From Agrobacterium vaccinii (lineage in GTDB: Bacteria; Pseudomonadota; Alphaproteobacteria; Rhizobiales; Rhizobiaceae), in the NCBI RefSeq assembly GCF_021310995.1, contig NZ_CP054150.1:1054001-1118000 (forward strand): DNA of 64,000 nt, given 5' to 3'. The position numbers and the translations under genes were made by a program. The stretch's first letter is position 1. Each line of letters begins with the position of its first letter. Under the pieces are notes generated by a model. That model was not told the DNA's origin. It searched no databases and saw only the letters and a list, made by a program, of their open reading frames with translations. Positions 37,746 through 46,302 of the stretch are shown here, one piece after another.

Positions 37746-39167
37746 TTACCCCCGCCGCGAAATCTCCAGATACTCGCTATCCGTCAGCGGCTCGACCCAG
37801 GCCTCGGACGTGCTGACGGGGGAAAAGCCCATCATCTGGTAGAGTTGTAGCGCGCGCGGGTGGTCCAGCGTGTTGGTGGAAACGGTGATCTTTTTCGGAT
37901 TGTCCTGCCAAGCCGCGTAAAGCGCCTGCAACAGAAACCATTTGCCGACGCCTGCACCGATCGCTTCTTCCATCAGCCCGAAATAGGACAACTCGGTCAC
38001 ATCCGTATTGATGCGGTTGAGTTCGAAGAAACCGGCGGGCGCGCCGTTGAGATAGAGCACCGTGACCGAATTGGCCGGATCCCGTAGCGTTACGGAAAGC
38101 TCGGCGTCGCTCATGCGCATGCGCTTTTGCCAGTGCCAGCGTTTGCCAACGCGCCAATAGAGATAGCGGTAGAAATGCAGCGGAATGTCCGTCGTGCGCA
38201 TGATGGCCGTCTGGATGTTGACCGGTACCGGCAGGCTGACCTTCGGTGGCGCTGTCATCTCCAACTGCGTGACATGGGCTTTGAGCGGGCCGACATCGTT
38301 TACGACGATGGGTTCGGCTGGTCCGGTCACGATCGGAGTGTCCTCTTTGGAACCCCATTCCGACCACGAGCCATCGTAAAGCGAATTATCGAAATGGCCG
38401 AGTGACTCCAGTGCCAGAGTGATGACCGCCGCGGTGACGCCCGAACCACAGCTGGTGATGACCGGCTGTGTCAGGTCTATTCCAGCCTCAGTAAACATGC
38501 GGCGGATCGTCGGCAGGTCCTTGAAGCGACCGTTTTCGGCAAATGCCGTGGCGGGCAGGTTGCGAGCGCCGGGCATATGGCCGGAACGCATACCGGCGCG
38601 TGGCTCGGCTTCGTCACCGGTGAAGCGTCCTGCGCCGCGTGCGTCGGCAATCTGCTCCTCACCGTCGTCAACGACGGCGCGCATAGCCGCAAATGAGGTG
38701 ATGCGTTTGGGATTAAAATGAACTTCGAAGGTCTCTGGTTCTATGTTTGGAGCGCCGGTTTCCAGCGGCTTGTCTGCCGCCTTCCATCCATCCAGACCAC
38801 CGTCCAGCACGTAGACCTTTTCGGCACCCATGACGCGCAGCATCCACCAAACGCGCGGTGCGGAGAAAAAGCCGGGGCCATCATAGACGACGATCGTGTC
38901 ACCAGCATCGATGCCGAGATTGCCGACTTCCTGAGCGAAGACCTGTGGCGAGGGCAGGGAGTGCGGCAGGCCCGTGCTGTGGTCTGCGATCGCATCCTGG
39001 TCGAAAAACACGGCGCCGGGCAGGTGGCCTGCCAAAAATTCTTCTTTGCCATTGCGCTTATGCGCAGGCAGATACCAGGAGGCATCGACGAGTTTGAAGT
39101 CTGGGGTGCCAAGCTGTTGCTCGACCCAATCCGCCGAAACGACGAAACGGCTTTTATCCGTGGTCAC
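37746..39167 (-). CDS. sseA: 3-mercaptopyruvate sulfurtransferase fused to a GNAT acetyltransferase
   Basis: 473 aa with two enzymes in one chain. Residues 1-285 are a tandem rhodanese of the mercaptopyruvate sulfurtransferase type, with the second domain's catalytic loop C240-G-S-G-V-T-A. Residues ~304-473 are a complete GNAT domain (PLHFYRYLYWRVGKRWHWQ at the start, VGKWFLLQALYAAW as the acetyl-CoA loop region, RALQLYQMMGF near the end). The join at VTQLEMTAPP keeps a Met where stand-alone GNAT proteins begin, which suggests fusion by loss of a stop. Start GTG 39167 behind AGGAGA. Third gene after cysK and the AlaX-like gene. Confidence 0.9.
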   Translation of the reverse strand: MTTDKSRFVVSADWVEQQLGTPDFKLVDASWYLPAHKRNGKEEFLAGHLPGAVFFDQDAIADHSTGLPHSLPSPQVFAQEVGNLGIDAGDTIVVYDGPGFFSAPRVWWMLRVMGAEKVYVLDGGLDGWKAADKPLETGAPNIEPETFEVHFNPKRITSFAAMRAVVDDGEEQIADARGAGRFTGDEAEPRAGMRSGHMPGARNLPATAFAENGRFKDLPTIRRMFTEAGIDLTQPVITSCGSGVTAAVITLALESLGHFDNSLYDGSWSEWGSKEDTPIVTGPAEPIVVNDVGPLKAHVTQLEMTAPPKVSLPVPVNIQTAIMRTTDIPLHFYRYLYWRVGKRWHWQKRMRMSDAELSVTLRDPANSVTVLYLNGAPAGFFELNRINTDVTELSYFGLMEEAIGAGVGKWFLLQALYAAWQDNPKKITVSTNTLDHPRALQLYQMMGFSPVSTSEAWVEPLTDSEYLEISRRG

Positions 39168-39185
39168 GATGTGTCTCCTAAAAAA

Positions 39186-39923
39186 TCAGGCGGAAAGGCC
39201 GGGCTTGCCGAAACGGATTCGGAAGCGGCGATTCTCCTTGCCCTTCTTTTCAATCTTGGCGATGTGAATATCGCCCACTTCCTGCGTCTTGGCCACATGA
39301 GTGCCGCCGCAGGGCTGGCTGTCAACGGAAGAGTCGTATCCGATGCAAACGAGGCTGACGCGGCCTAGCCCCACTGGAGGGCGCACGTTCTTGGATTTGA
39401 CGATATCGGGATTGGCGGCAAGTTCCTCGTCGGTAATCCATTTCAGAAATACCGGGTGATCTTCCTCGACCAAAGCCATCAGCTTTGCAGTAACCTCGTC
39501 CTTGTCGATTGTCTCGGACATGTCGAAATCGACGCGGGATTCATCCTCACCCACGGCAGCACCGGTGATTGCCCAAGGGCAGACCACTGAAAGCAGATGG
39601 CAGGCGGTGTGCATGCGCATGAGCTTGTAGCGGCGTGGCCAATCGACATGGAGGGTAACCTTTTCCCCGATGTCTGGAGATGGCTGACCTTCGATGGGAC
39701 TATGGATGATAACGCTTTTGTCGACGCCATGCCGTGTCAGGCCGAGATCGATCCGCGAGCCATCGGCGCGCAGCATATGCCCGGTATCGCCGGGCTGGCC
39801 GCCGGATGTGGCATAAAAGCAGGTTTGATCCAGCTCTATGCCGCCATCTTCATGGACTGCTGTTACCACCGCTTCGCATGTGGAAAGATAAAAATCATCA
39901 CGAAACAGGGCATTCACAGACAT
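39186..39923 (-). CDS. Alanyl-tRNA editing protein, AlaX-like
   Basis: 245 aa stand-alone homologue of the AlaRS editing and C-Ala region. Such proteins hydrolyse mischarged Ser- or Gly-tRNA(Ala). The zinc-binding motifs are HTACH (RMHTACHLL, about residues 104-112) and C-GGTH (SQPCGGTHV). The N-terminal FYATSGGQPGDTG block is also characteristic. It lies 13 bases after cysK and 18 bases before the sulfurtransferase, so it is very likely cotranscribed with both. Confidence 0.9.
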   Translation of the reverse strand: MSVNALFRDDFYLSTCEAVVTAVHEDGGIELDQTCFYATSGGQPGDTGHMLRADGSRIDLGLTRHGVDKSVIIHSPIEGQPSPDIGEKVTLHVDWPRRYKLMRMHTACHLLSVVCPWAITGAAVGEDESRVDFDMSETIDKDEVTAKLMALVEEDHPVFLKWITDEELAANPDIVKSKNVRPPVGLGRVSLVCIGYDSSVDSQPCGGTHVAKTQEVGDIHIAKIEKKGKENRRFRIRFGKPGLSA

Positions 39924-39936
39924 ATGGGCGCAGACC

Positions 39937-40974
39937 TCAGACGGTTTCGTACGGCACCGATATCTCGCGCTTTTCAGTCAGCCACAGGGGCAGGGGAAGT
40001 CCCTTGGACCGCAGGAAGTCCGGGTTGAAAAGCTTCGACTGGTAACGGTTACCGTAGTCACAAAGAATGGTAACGATTGTATGCCCCGGACCGAGGTCGC
40101 GGGCAAGTCGAATTGCACCGGCAACATTGATTCCCGAGGAGCCGCCGAGGCAAAGTCCTTCCGTCGTGACCAGATCGTACAGCACCGGCAGGGCTTCCGC
40201 ATCCGAAATGCGGTAAGCGAAATCCGGTTCGAAACCCTCCAGATTGGCCGTGATGCGCCCCTGTCCAATGCCCTCGGTAATGGAGCTGCCTTCGGATTTC
40301 AGGGCACCGTTCTTGTAAAACTCGAACAAGGCGGCGCCATCCGGGTCGGCCAGTCCGATCTTGATATCGGGATTGAAGTCGCGGAGACCATCTGCAACGC
40401 CTGCCAATGTGCCGCCCGAACCAACAGCGCAGACGAAGCCATCGACGCGGCCATCCGTCTGGTCCCAGATTTCCGGTGCGGTGGTTTCGATATGAGCCTG
40501 ACGGTTGGCGATGTTGTCGAACTGGTTTGCCCAGACCGCACCGTTGGGGTCTGTTGCGGCAAGCTGCTTGGCCAGGCGCCCCGAGACCTTCACGTAATTG
40601 TTCGGGTTGGAGTAGGGGGCCGCTGGCACTTCGATCAGTTGCGCGCCCAGAAGCTTCAGCGCGTCCTTCTTTTCCTGGCTCTGCGTTTCGGGAATGACGA
40701 TGACCGTCTTGTACCCAAGTGCATTGGCGACGAGCGAAAGGCCGATGCCGGTATTGCCGGCAGTGCCCTCGACGATCGTGCCGCCGGGCCGCAACTGCCC
40801 GCGGCGTTCCGCATCGCGAATGATGTAGAGCGCGGCGCGGTCCTTGACCGACTGGCCGGGGTTCATGAATTCCGCTTTTCCGAGAATCTCGCATCCTGTC
40901 GCCTGTGACGCTGCGTTCAGGCGAATGAGCGGCGTGTTGCCGATAGCAGTAAGCACAGAGGTATGAATGGTCAT
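39937..40974 (-). CDS. cysK: Cysteine synthase (PLP-dependent O-acetylserine sulfhydrylase)
   Basis: 345 aa PLP enzyme making cysteine from O-acetylserine and sulfide. The cofactor lysine is K44 in GQSVKDRA. EGTAGNTGIG binds substrate and PLP, and CAVGSGGTLAGV is the phosphate loop. The C-terminal extension beyond LCDYGNRYQSKLFNPDFLRSKGL is somewhat longer than in the enterobacterial enzyme. Some members of this subgroup prefer other acetylated serine or homoserine donors, so the exact substrate is not certain. First gene of the cysK - AlaX - sseA/GNAT operon, with GAAGG as ribosome-binding site. Confidence 0.92.
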   Translation of the reverse strand: MTIHTSVLTAIGNTPLIRLNAASQATGCEILGKAEFMNPGQSVKDRAALYIIRDAERRGQLRPGGTIVEGTAGNTGIGLSLVANALGYKTVIVIPETQSQEKKDALKLLGAQLIEVPAAPYSNPNNYVKVSGRLAKQLAATDPNGAVWANQFDNIANRQAHIETTAPEIWDQTDGRVDGFVCAVGSGGTLAGVADGLRDFNPDIKIGLADPDGAALFEFYKNGALKSEGSSITEGIGQGRITANLEGFEPDFAYRISDAEALPVLYDLVTTEGLCLGGSSGINVAGAIRLARDLGPGHTIVTILCDYGNRYQSKLFNPDFLRSKGLPLPLWLTEKREISVPYETV

Positions 40975-41098
40975 GTCGGGGCCTTCTCGTCCAGTCAGCG
41001 ATTGAGATGCAGTTATCTCCCTGCCAACGAGCCTTGTGACAAGAAAATATGTTCCGGTGAATAGCGTTCAGGCGCAAAATCTTGCCGTTAGCCGATTT

Positions 41099-42547
41099 TT
41101 AGTCGCCTTTCTTCATGTCAGAATAGACCGCCAGCGCTTTTTGTCTTGCCTCGTTATGATCGACAAGCGGCTTCGGGTATGTCTCGCCCAGCTCGATCCC
41201 GGCTTTTTTTAAAACTTCCTTCGGCGCGTCGAACGGCTTGTGGATGAATTTTTTGTCGAGATTTTCGAGTTCCGGCACGAAGGTTTTAACATAGCCGCCA
41301 TCGGGATCGAATTTCTCGCCCTGCAGGATCGGGTTGAAGATACGGAAAAACGGAGAGGCGTCCGCGCCAGATCCTGCCACCCATTGCCAATTGGCGGGGT
41401 TGGAGGCTGGATCGGCATCAACGAGAGTATTGCGAAACCATTTCTCGCCCATTCGCCAGTCGATCAGCAGGTGCTTGATGAGGAACGAAGCTGTGATCAT
41501 GCGCACACGGTTATGCATCACGCCATGCTTCCAAAGCTGGCGCATGCCCGCATCAACGATGGGATAACCCGTCATGCCCTTCGTCCAGGCAGTAAATTTA
41601 GCGCTGTCGGTATGCCATTCGAAGGAATCGAAACTGCTGTTCCAGTTCTTCTCGTTCAGTTCGGGGAAATGAAAAAGCAGGTGGTAGCAGAATTCACGCC
41701 AGACGATTTCCTTACGAAAGCGACTGAGATCATTGGAGGCGATGTTACGCGGCAAGCCACGGGTCGCGTCCCAAACTTGCGCAGGCGAAATTTCGCCCAT
41801 GGTCAAATGTGGCGACAACATGGAGGTGGCAGGCTTCGCTGGGAAGTCTCGGCCCTCTTCGTAACCTTTCAGCGCGTCTTCTATGAAGGTTTTCAGGTTC
41901 TCGGCAGCACCAGCTTCACCAGGCGTCCAGACCTCTGAGAAATCCTTTGCCCAGTCCGGTTTGGCGGGCAGAAGCTTCCAATTGTCGAGCGTGTCGGATT
42001 TTGGCCAACTGGACGGGGACGGCAATGTCTTAGGTGCCGCTGCCGGTTCCGTTGGCTCGTCACCGCCTTCGAAGGCGCGCCAGAAGGGCGTATAGACGCG
42101 GTAGGGGCCACCGCTTTTCGTTTTCAGTTTGGAGGGTTCATGTAAAAGATATCCGGCAAAGCTTTCGACCTCGAACCCATCATCGCGAAACCGTTTCTTG
42201 ATCTCGTTGTCGACTGCAACGCCATGCGGTTCGTAGCGTCGATTCCAGAAAATAGCCGTCGCGCCGGTCTCTTTCAGCAGTGATTTCAGCACGGAATCAG
42301 CGTTCCCACGCCGCAAGATCAGCTTGCTTCCTGCCTGTTCCAAAGTACGCGCAAGTGCCTCCAGCGAGTGGTGCAGCCACCACTCTTGAGCAGCGCCCAA
42401 AGCCCCTGTCAGCAAAGGGTTTTCGTCAGCAATATAGACCGGGATGACAGGGCCGCCACGGTCTTCTGCAGCGAGCAGAGCGCGGTTGTCGGCGAGACGT
42501 AAGTCTTTGCGAAACCACAAAATTACTGGTTCTTTTTTTGCTGTCAT
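41099..42547 (-). CDS. phrB: Deoxyribodipyrimidine photolyase
   Basis: 482 aa. The N-terminal antenna domain begins ILWFRKDLRLADNRAL. The FAD-binding catalytic domain contains SRFRKEIVWREFCYHLLFHFPE, TGYPIVDAGMRQLWKHGVMHNRVRM and the WQWVAGSGADASPFFRIFNP block. It repairs UV-induced cyclobutane pyrimidine dimers using blue light. The start is ATG 42547 behind AGGTGG. Monocistronic; a second photolyase/cryptochrome elsewhere would not be unusual. Confidence 0.95.
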   Translation of the reverse strand: MTAKKEPVILWFRKDLRLADNRALLAAEDRGGPVIPVYIADENPLLTGALGAAQEWWLHHSLEALARTLEQAGSKLILRRGNADSVLKSLLKETGATAIFWNRRYEPHGVAVDNEIKKRFRDDGFEVESFAGYLLHEPSKLKTKSGGPYRVYTPFWRAFEGGDEPTEPAAAPKTLPSPSSWPKSDTLDNWKLLPAKPDWAKDFSEVWTPGEAGAAENLKTFIEDALKGYEEGRDFPAKPATSMLSPHLTMGEISPAQVWDATRGLPRNIASNDLSRFRKEIVWREFCYHLLFHFPELNEKNWNSSFDSFEWHTDSAKFTAWTKGMTGYPIVDAGMRQLWKHGVMHNRVRMITASFLIKHLLIDWRMGEKWFRNTLVDADPASNPANWQWVAGSGADASPFFRIFNPILQGEKFDPDGGYVKTFVPELENLDKKFIHKPFDAPKEVLKKAGIELGETYPKPLVDHNEARQKALAVYSDMKKGD

Positions 42548-42721
42548 AGGCCACCTGGTTCACTTGGGATTGAATGATTGTTGAAGAGCTTTGTTCCCTG
42601 AACCGGCGTATGATAGAGGCTCGTCATAACATGGTTTTCAACCGGTGAATTTTTGTCTCTTGGAAACCATTTAGCGCGGAACCATATGGCGGGTCCAACG
42701 TTAGAGGCGGGTTAATTGAGT

Positions 42722-43003
42722 ATGGAAGTCCAATCAATGATGCTGAACGACGTCAAATGGGAAAGCCCGGTGGTTATTTCCCTGGAAAATGGCGCACCCC
42801 GAACATTCACCGGCGCTTACGAGGCTTTCGATTTTCTGCAACATGAATGGCCCAGCCGTCATGGCAAGGTTTACGAGCAGGCGTTGCGGCTATGCCGCGC
42901 CTCCTTGATGGGCAGCGTCGGCGGAGAGATCGCTCGCATTGCATTCATCGAGGCAAGCAGAGACGCGCATTGCCTCGTGGAAACCCATAAGCTCGCCTCC
43001 TGA
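42722..43003 (+). CDS. DUF982 domain protein
   Basis: 93 aa. The WESPVVISLENGAPRTFTGAYEAFDFLQHEWP-R-G--Y-QAL--CRASLMG pattern is the DUF982 family, small Rhizobiales proteins often present in several copies. No activity is known. The start is uncertain: TTG 42716, ATG 42722 and ATG 42737 are all in frame behind AGAGGCGGG. A good intrinsic terminator follows 22 bases after the stop, so it is its own transcription unit. Confidence 0.8.
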   Translation: MEVQSMMLNDVKWESPVVISLENGAPRTFTGAYEAFDFLQHEWPSRHGKVYEQALRLCRASLMGSVGGEIARIAFIEASRDAHCLVETHKLAS

Positions 43004-43024
43004 TTTTTTGAACCCGCGAATATG

Positions 43025-43058
43025 AAAGCCATCCGCCTGATAGAGGTGGATGGCTTTT
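43025..43058 (+). terminator. Intrinsic terminator after the DUF982 gene
   Basis: AAAGCCATCC and GGATGGCTTT form a 10-bp stem with a 13-base loop, ending in TTTTT. The following bases to 43315 hold no further gene that I can see and presumably contain the promoter of the next gene. Confidence 0.85.
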
Positions 43059-43315
43059 TCTATGTTTTGAGCATGAATTTCGATGGATACGGATAAAGCT
43101 TAATCCTTGAAGCCATTGTGAGGCAGCTTGCGAAATAACGTTCCAATTTTCGCCTATATCTCGTCAAATTGTCGCTAAATTGCAGGAATAGATCAAACCT
43201 TGCCAGCGGTGAGCCAGACATATCTTGTCGGCGTCCGCTGCTTTACTCTGAATATGCGCACGGGACTTCTGACGGGGCAGGAGCGAAGTCACGTGTGCTT
43301 CCAAAGGGCGAGATT

Positions 43316-43759
43316 TTGAAAGTAACTGCGTACGTTCTGGCCGCTGCGATCTGTGCGGCTTTCACTGCACCTGTGTCTGCTGGCATGCTCAATCAAGCTG
43401 AGAGATATTCCGGCCTTCACGAGGGTAAAAATAACAAGACCCTCAAGGCCATCCTTGGTGTCAATCCACGTAAAACCCCATGGTGCGGACATTTTCTCAG
43501 CGTCGTCGCCGAGAAGTCCGGTCGTCAGCCACCTAAGTCCTCGGGCTTTGCCAAATCGTGGAGCTCGTTCGGATATGCCGTTCCCACAGGCAACGCAAAG
43601 CCGGGTGACGTCGTGGTGGTCAGGGCTGGCAAAAGCTACCACGCCGGTATTCTGAAGAGCCTCAATAAAAATACCGCCCAAATCCTGGGCGGCAATCAGT
43701 CCGGTCGCGTTCAAGTCTCGAATTTCAGCCGCAAATCGATCGTCTCGGTTCGCCGCTAA
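43316..43759 (+). CDS. Secreted TIGR02594-type (NlpC/CHAP-like) protein
   Basis: 147 aa when started at TTG 43316, placed behind AAGGGCGAG. This start gives a clean signal peptide (MKVTAYVLAAAICAAFTAPVSA), whereas the longer reading upstream does not. The mature part has PWCGHFLSVVAEKSG (candidate nucleophile C57) and KSYHAGIL (candidate H109) in the order of NlpC/P60- or CHAP-type cysteine peptidases. TIGR02594 proteins of rhizobia look this way. A role in peptidoglycan cleavage is likely but inferred. Confidence 0.78.
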   Translation: MKVTAYVLAAAICAAFTAPVSAGMLNQAERYSGLHEGKNNKTLKAILGVNPRKTPWCGHFLSVVAEKSGRQPPKSSGFAKSWSSFGYAVPTGNAKPGDVVVVRAGKSYHAGILKSLNKNTAQILGGNQSGRVQVSNFSRKSIVSVRR

Positions 43760-43773
43760 TTCATCTAACAAGC

Positions 43774-44004
43774 TTATGGCTGCTCTCGTGTACCGGGAGC
43801 GGCATCACGCTGATCATCGTCTTCCAAATCCGTGGCCACAATGAACGCGTCCTCGTGCTGGCGTGCGGCCTGTCTGCGCGCTCTGAGGTTAATGGCCTCA
43901 TCGGGATCGATTTCGTCGGGCGTACCCTTCAGCTCCCGTTCGGTGTGAAAATCCGCGACATCCTTGTCGTCGATATCCAGCGGCTTCGAATGTTTCTCTT
44001 CCAT
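43774..44004 (-). CDS. Small acidic hypothetical protein
   Basis: 76 aa, strongly charged (DIDDKDVADFHTEREL, EIDPDEAINLRARRQAARQHEDAF, DLEDDDQRDAAPG). It has no hydrophobic core and is probably disordered. The ribosome-binding site GGAG lies before ATG 44004. I recognise no family. It is convergent with the NlpC-like gene and divergent from the DUF2934 gene. Confidence 0.6.
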   Translation of the reverse strand: MEEKHSKPLDIDDKDVADFHTERELKGTPDEIDPDEAINLRARRQAARQHEDAFIVATDLEDDDQRDAAPGTREQP

Positions 44005-44136
44005 GGTGCAACTCCTTCGTTGACCAAGTTAACGAGCGGCCTTGCCGCGAAGTTCCCTTTTGCATTCTTGCCTTTTGCAGGAACAAAATAAGTTGCCTGT
44101 TGTTTTCTACCCGACAAACCTGATGGGAGAATCCAC

Positions 44137-44472
44137 ATGACAACTGACCGCGAAGCTGAAATCCGCAAAAAGGCGTACGAAAAGTGGGAAAGTGAAGGTC
44201 GTCAGGAAGGCCAGCACGACCGCCATTGGGCGGAAGCCGAGCATGAGCTAAATACCGACATAGAGGATGGCTCAGCTGCCGGCGGCAGCGAGAAGTCTCC
44301 CGCAGCTCAGTCCTTCAGTGACGAGCAGGCAGAAGCGGCTCAGGATGGCTCCAAGACGGATTTAGAAGAGGGGCTGGAAGATAGCTTCCCTGCCAGCGAC
44401 CCGGTCTCTGCAACATCATCTACGGTGACGGGTGGTGCAGCGAAGAAAAAGGGCTCAAGCCAGTCTCGTTGA
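44137..44472 (+). CDS. DUF2934 domain protein
   Basis: 111 aa. The N-terminal ~40 residues (EAEIRKKAYEKWESEGRQEGQHDRHWAEAEHEL) are the DUF2934 motif, a short domain common in rhizobia. The rest is low-complexity Ser/Ala/Glu with a recurring DSFPASDPVSATSS element, often seen at the C-terminus of small rhizobial stress-related proteins. Good ribosome-binding site GGGAG before the ATG. Function unknown. Confidence 0.8.
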   Translation: MTTDREAEIRKKAYEKWESEGRQEGQHDRHWAEAEHELNTDIEDGSAAGGSEKSPAAQSFSDEQAEAAQDGSKTDLEEGLEDSFPASDPVSATSSTVTGGAAKKKGSSQSR

Positions 44473-44488
44473 CATACGTGGCAACGCT

Positions 44489-44809
44489 CTAACGCTTTTT
44501 AGTCCACCATATGATCAGGCCGACGCACAAAAGTGCCGTCGGCCAAAAGTCTGTCGTCTGATCCCACGACCAGTTCCAGACATAATAGCCTTCGATGTGA
44601 GGCGGCGGCATATGGACGGAGACCTCGTAGTCCCGCTTTTCCCGCCCGTGAAAATGACCCGCAGCGAAAGCGAGGCCGACTAGGCCAGCATCTCGCCAAT
44701 TCAGAATGGAGCGCGCGAGAGCAGCGACCACGCCCGCCATGATCACGGCCTCGAGCATGTGGCCCGCCCAGTCCCAATTCTGCTGAATATAGGTCCAGTC
44801 GAAATCCAT
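44489..44809 (-). CDS. Hypothetical membrane protein
   Basis: 106 aa. It has two hydrophobic segments (MLEAVIMAGVVAALARSIL and FWPTALLCVGLIIWWT). Between them lies a polar His/Tyr/Pro-rich part (HFHGREKRDYEVSVHMPPPH). The His-rich loop could bind metal but no family is recognised. The start ATG 44809 has AGGA upstream. Convergent with the DUF2934 gene. Confidence 0.6.
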   Translation of the reverse strand: MDFDWTYIQQNWDWAGHMLEAVIMAGVVAALARSILNWRDAGLVGLAFAAGHFHGREKRDYEVSVHMPPPHIEGYYVWNWSWDQTTDFWPTALLCVGLIIWWTKKR

Positions 44810-44917
44810 GACACAATCCTGTCGTGACGAAAGTGCTATGTGAGGTGTGATATTCTGTGCAGCAAAGACGAGGTAGCAACTACCTTCGTCATAACCATTT
44901 CACCAATTTGGAAGAAA

Positions 44918-44992
44918 TGGCTCCCCGGGCCGGATTCGAACCGGCGACCTGTCGATTAACAGTCGAATGCTCTACCGCTGAGCTACCAGGGA
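44918..44992 (-). tRNA. tRNA-Asn(GTT)
   Basis: On the minus strand the gene starts TCCCTGGTAGCTCAGCGG, has anticodon loop CTGTTAA (anticodon GTT), the T loop GGTTCGAATCC, and ends GGGGAGCCA with CCA encoded. The acceptor stem pairs TCCCTGG with CCGGGGA. All arms fold, so the gene looks functional. Confidence 0.95.
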
Positions 44993-45168
44993 ACGTGCGC
45001 TGCTTGGCGCGGTGTGAGCGGGGTAATACAAATGCTTTTCCGATTTGCCAAGCGCTTTTTTCAAAAAAAATGAAATCCTCTTGTTTTATCCACCGAAGTC
45101 CCCACTTTTCCGGGAATGTTGGCTCTAAAAAAGTTTTCAGCAACTGTTCCTCAGAGGGAAGTTTCCAA

Positions 45169-45453
45169 ATGACATTCGGTCTTCACCCCCAAACGGGGCG
45201 CCTTCATTTGGGAAAATGGAGCATGCCGATGCCGCGATCGCGAGTCGGCCGCATCATTATCGGCGTTTTGCTCGTCGTCGGTGGCATACTTGGCTTCTTG
45301 CCCATCCTCGGATTCTGGATGGTGCCGCTGGGGCTTCTCATCCTGTCGCAGGATCTGCCCTATGTGCGGCGCAAGCGCAGGCGCTTGGCAATCTGGTGGG
45401 CGAGACGGCAGCGCGCCCGGCAGGCGCGCCGCGGCGGCATTACGCGCCCGTGA
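45169..45453 (+). CDS. Small membrane protein (PGPGW-like; often mislabelled tryptophan synthase)
   Basis: 94 aa. The ATG at 45169 follows AGAGGGA; the longer in-frame ORF runs back over tRNA-Asn and is not real. One or two membrane segments (RIIIGVLLVVGGILGFLPILGFWMVPLGLLILS) precede a basic tail (RRKRRRLAIWWARRQRARQARR). Rhizobial relatives carry the misleading name 'tryptophan synthase subunit beta-like'. The function is unknown. Its last 14 bases overlap the convergent exoD. Confidence 0.72.
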   Translation: MTFGLHPQTGRLHLGKWSMPMPRSRVGRIIIGVLLVVGGILGFLPILGFWMVPLGLLILSQDLPYVRRKRRRLAIWWARRQRARQARRGGITRP

Positions 45454-46087
45454 GTGAGTTGCTGATGCCTTGTCCTGCCCAGAAAGCGCCATAACCGAGG
45501 GCTGCGAAGTAAATGGTGGTCAGGATAAGGAAAGCGTAACCTCCCAGCACGGTCGCGCCGTCGCGCTGGATCATGCCAGCGGAAAACAGCAGGATAGCCA
45601 CGCCGGGCAGTGTGTTAGAAAAAGGCACGAAACCCAGCGGCATCATCAGCAATATTCCGGAGGCCATGATGGCGAGGCCGTTGATGCGGGCCATAACGGC
45701 ACCTGCGGTCAGCGCGGGCAGGCGAGGGCGCATGAAGCGGTCCAGCTTCGACACGATGTTCACACCCTTCTGCAAGGCAGGTGTGAGGCGCGCTGTTTCC
45801 ATTTCCTTGTCGAGGATACGTCTTGGTAGCCATGGCAGGCGGTTGAGAGTGATCGCAAGACTGATCATCACGATAGCCGCGCCAAAAATCGTGCTCACAC
45901 CCGGTATCGACACGGGGATCAGAAAAGGCAGGCAAGCGATGGCGCACATCAGCAAGAGACCCTGCTCACCAATCGCTTCCATCAGCTCTCGCAGAGTGAT
46001 CGTTTTGCCAGTCAGATTGCCAATCAGCCTTTCCAGAACTGTGCTGAGGCTCTCCGATGTATCTGTGAACGTATATTTCTGCGTCAT
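45440..46087 (-). CDS. exoD: Exopolysaccharide synthesis protein ExoD
   Basis: 215 aa inner-membrane protein of the ExoD family, first linked to exopolysaccharide production and alkali tolerance in Sinorhizobium. The typical pattern is visible: GEQGLLLMCAIACLPFLIPVSIPGVSTIFG, then NRLPWLPRRILDKEM, then MARINGLAIMASGILLMMPLGFVPFSNTLPG. About five hydrophobic stretches are present. The biochemical role of the family is unclear. Monocistronic. Confidence 0.9.
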   Translation of the reverse strand: MTQKYTFTDTSESLSTVLERLIGNLTGKTITLRELMEAIGEQGLLLMCAIACLPFLIPVSIPGVSTIFGAAIVMISLAITLNRLPWLPRRILDKEMETARLTPALQKGVNIVSKLDRFMRPRLPALTAGAVMARINGLAIMASGILLMMPLGFVPFSNTLPGVAILLFSAGMIQRDGATVLGGYAFLILTTIYFAALGYGAFWAGQGISNSLTGA

Positions 46088-46200
46088 GCTCTATCCCGGA
46101 ACGATTTCGATGCGGGATAGATAACATTCAAGAAATGGCGTGCCTATGGCAAACGCAACTCTTCGGCGCAGCTATTGGTCATTGTGCAGTTGGTTGGCTG

Positions 46201-46302
46201 CTAGTGAGATACCCATGAGCTGTATGCGCCAGCCAGGAGCACGAGCACCAGAATTCCAATGATGAACGGGTTCAGCGAAGTAACGAAGCCTACATAGTCC
46301 AT
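46201..46302 (-). CDS. 33-aa single-pass membrane microprotein
   Basis: Translation from ATG 46302 gives a 33-residue peptide with the hydrophobic run FIIGILVLVLLAGAY flanked by an N-terminal MDYVGFVTSLNP and a short SSWVSH tail. A very strong ribosome-binding site (GGAGGAGG) lies about 10 bases upstream, which is the main reason to believe it. It lies in a 450-base gap between exoD and the YqaA-like gene. An overlapping 87-codon ORF in another frame lacks such support. Confidence 0.6.
   Translation of the reverse strand: MDYVGFVTSLNPFIIGILVLVLLAGAYSSWVSH

Noticed and set aside
37746..38260. Separate GNAT gene instead of a fusion
   Set aside because: The frame is continuous from the sulfurtransferase domain, with no stop and no ribosome-binding site clearly placed before Met304. 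An internal start cannot be fully excluded.
44857..45168. N-terminal extension of the small membrane-protein ORF
   Set aside because: It reads through tRNA-Asn; the ATG at 45169 with AGAGGGA is the natural start.
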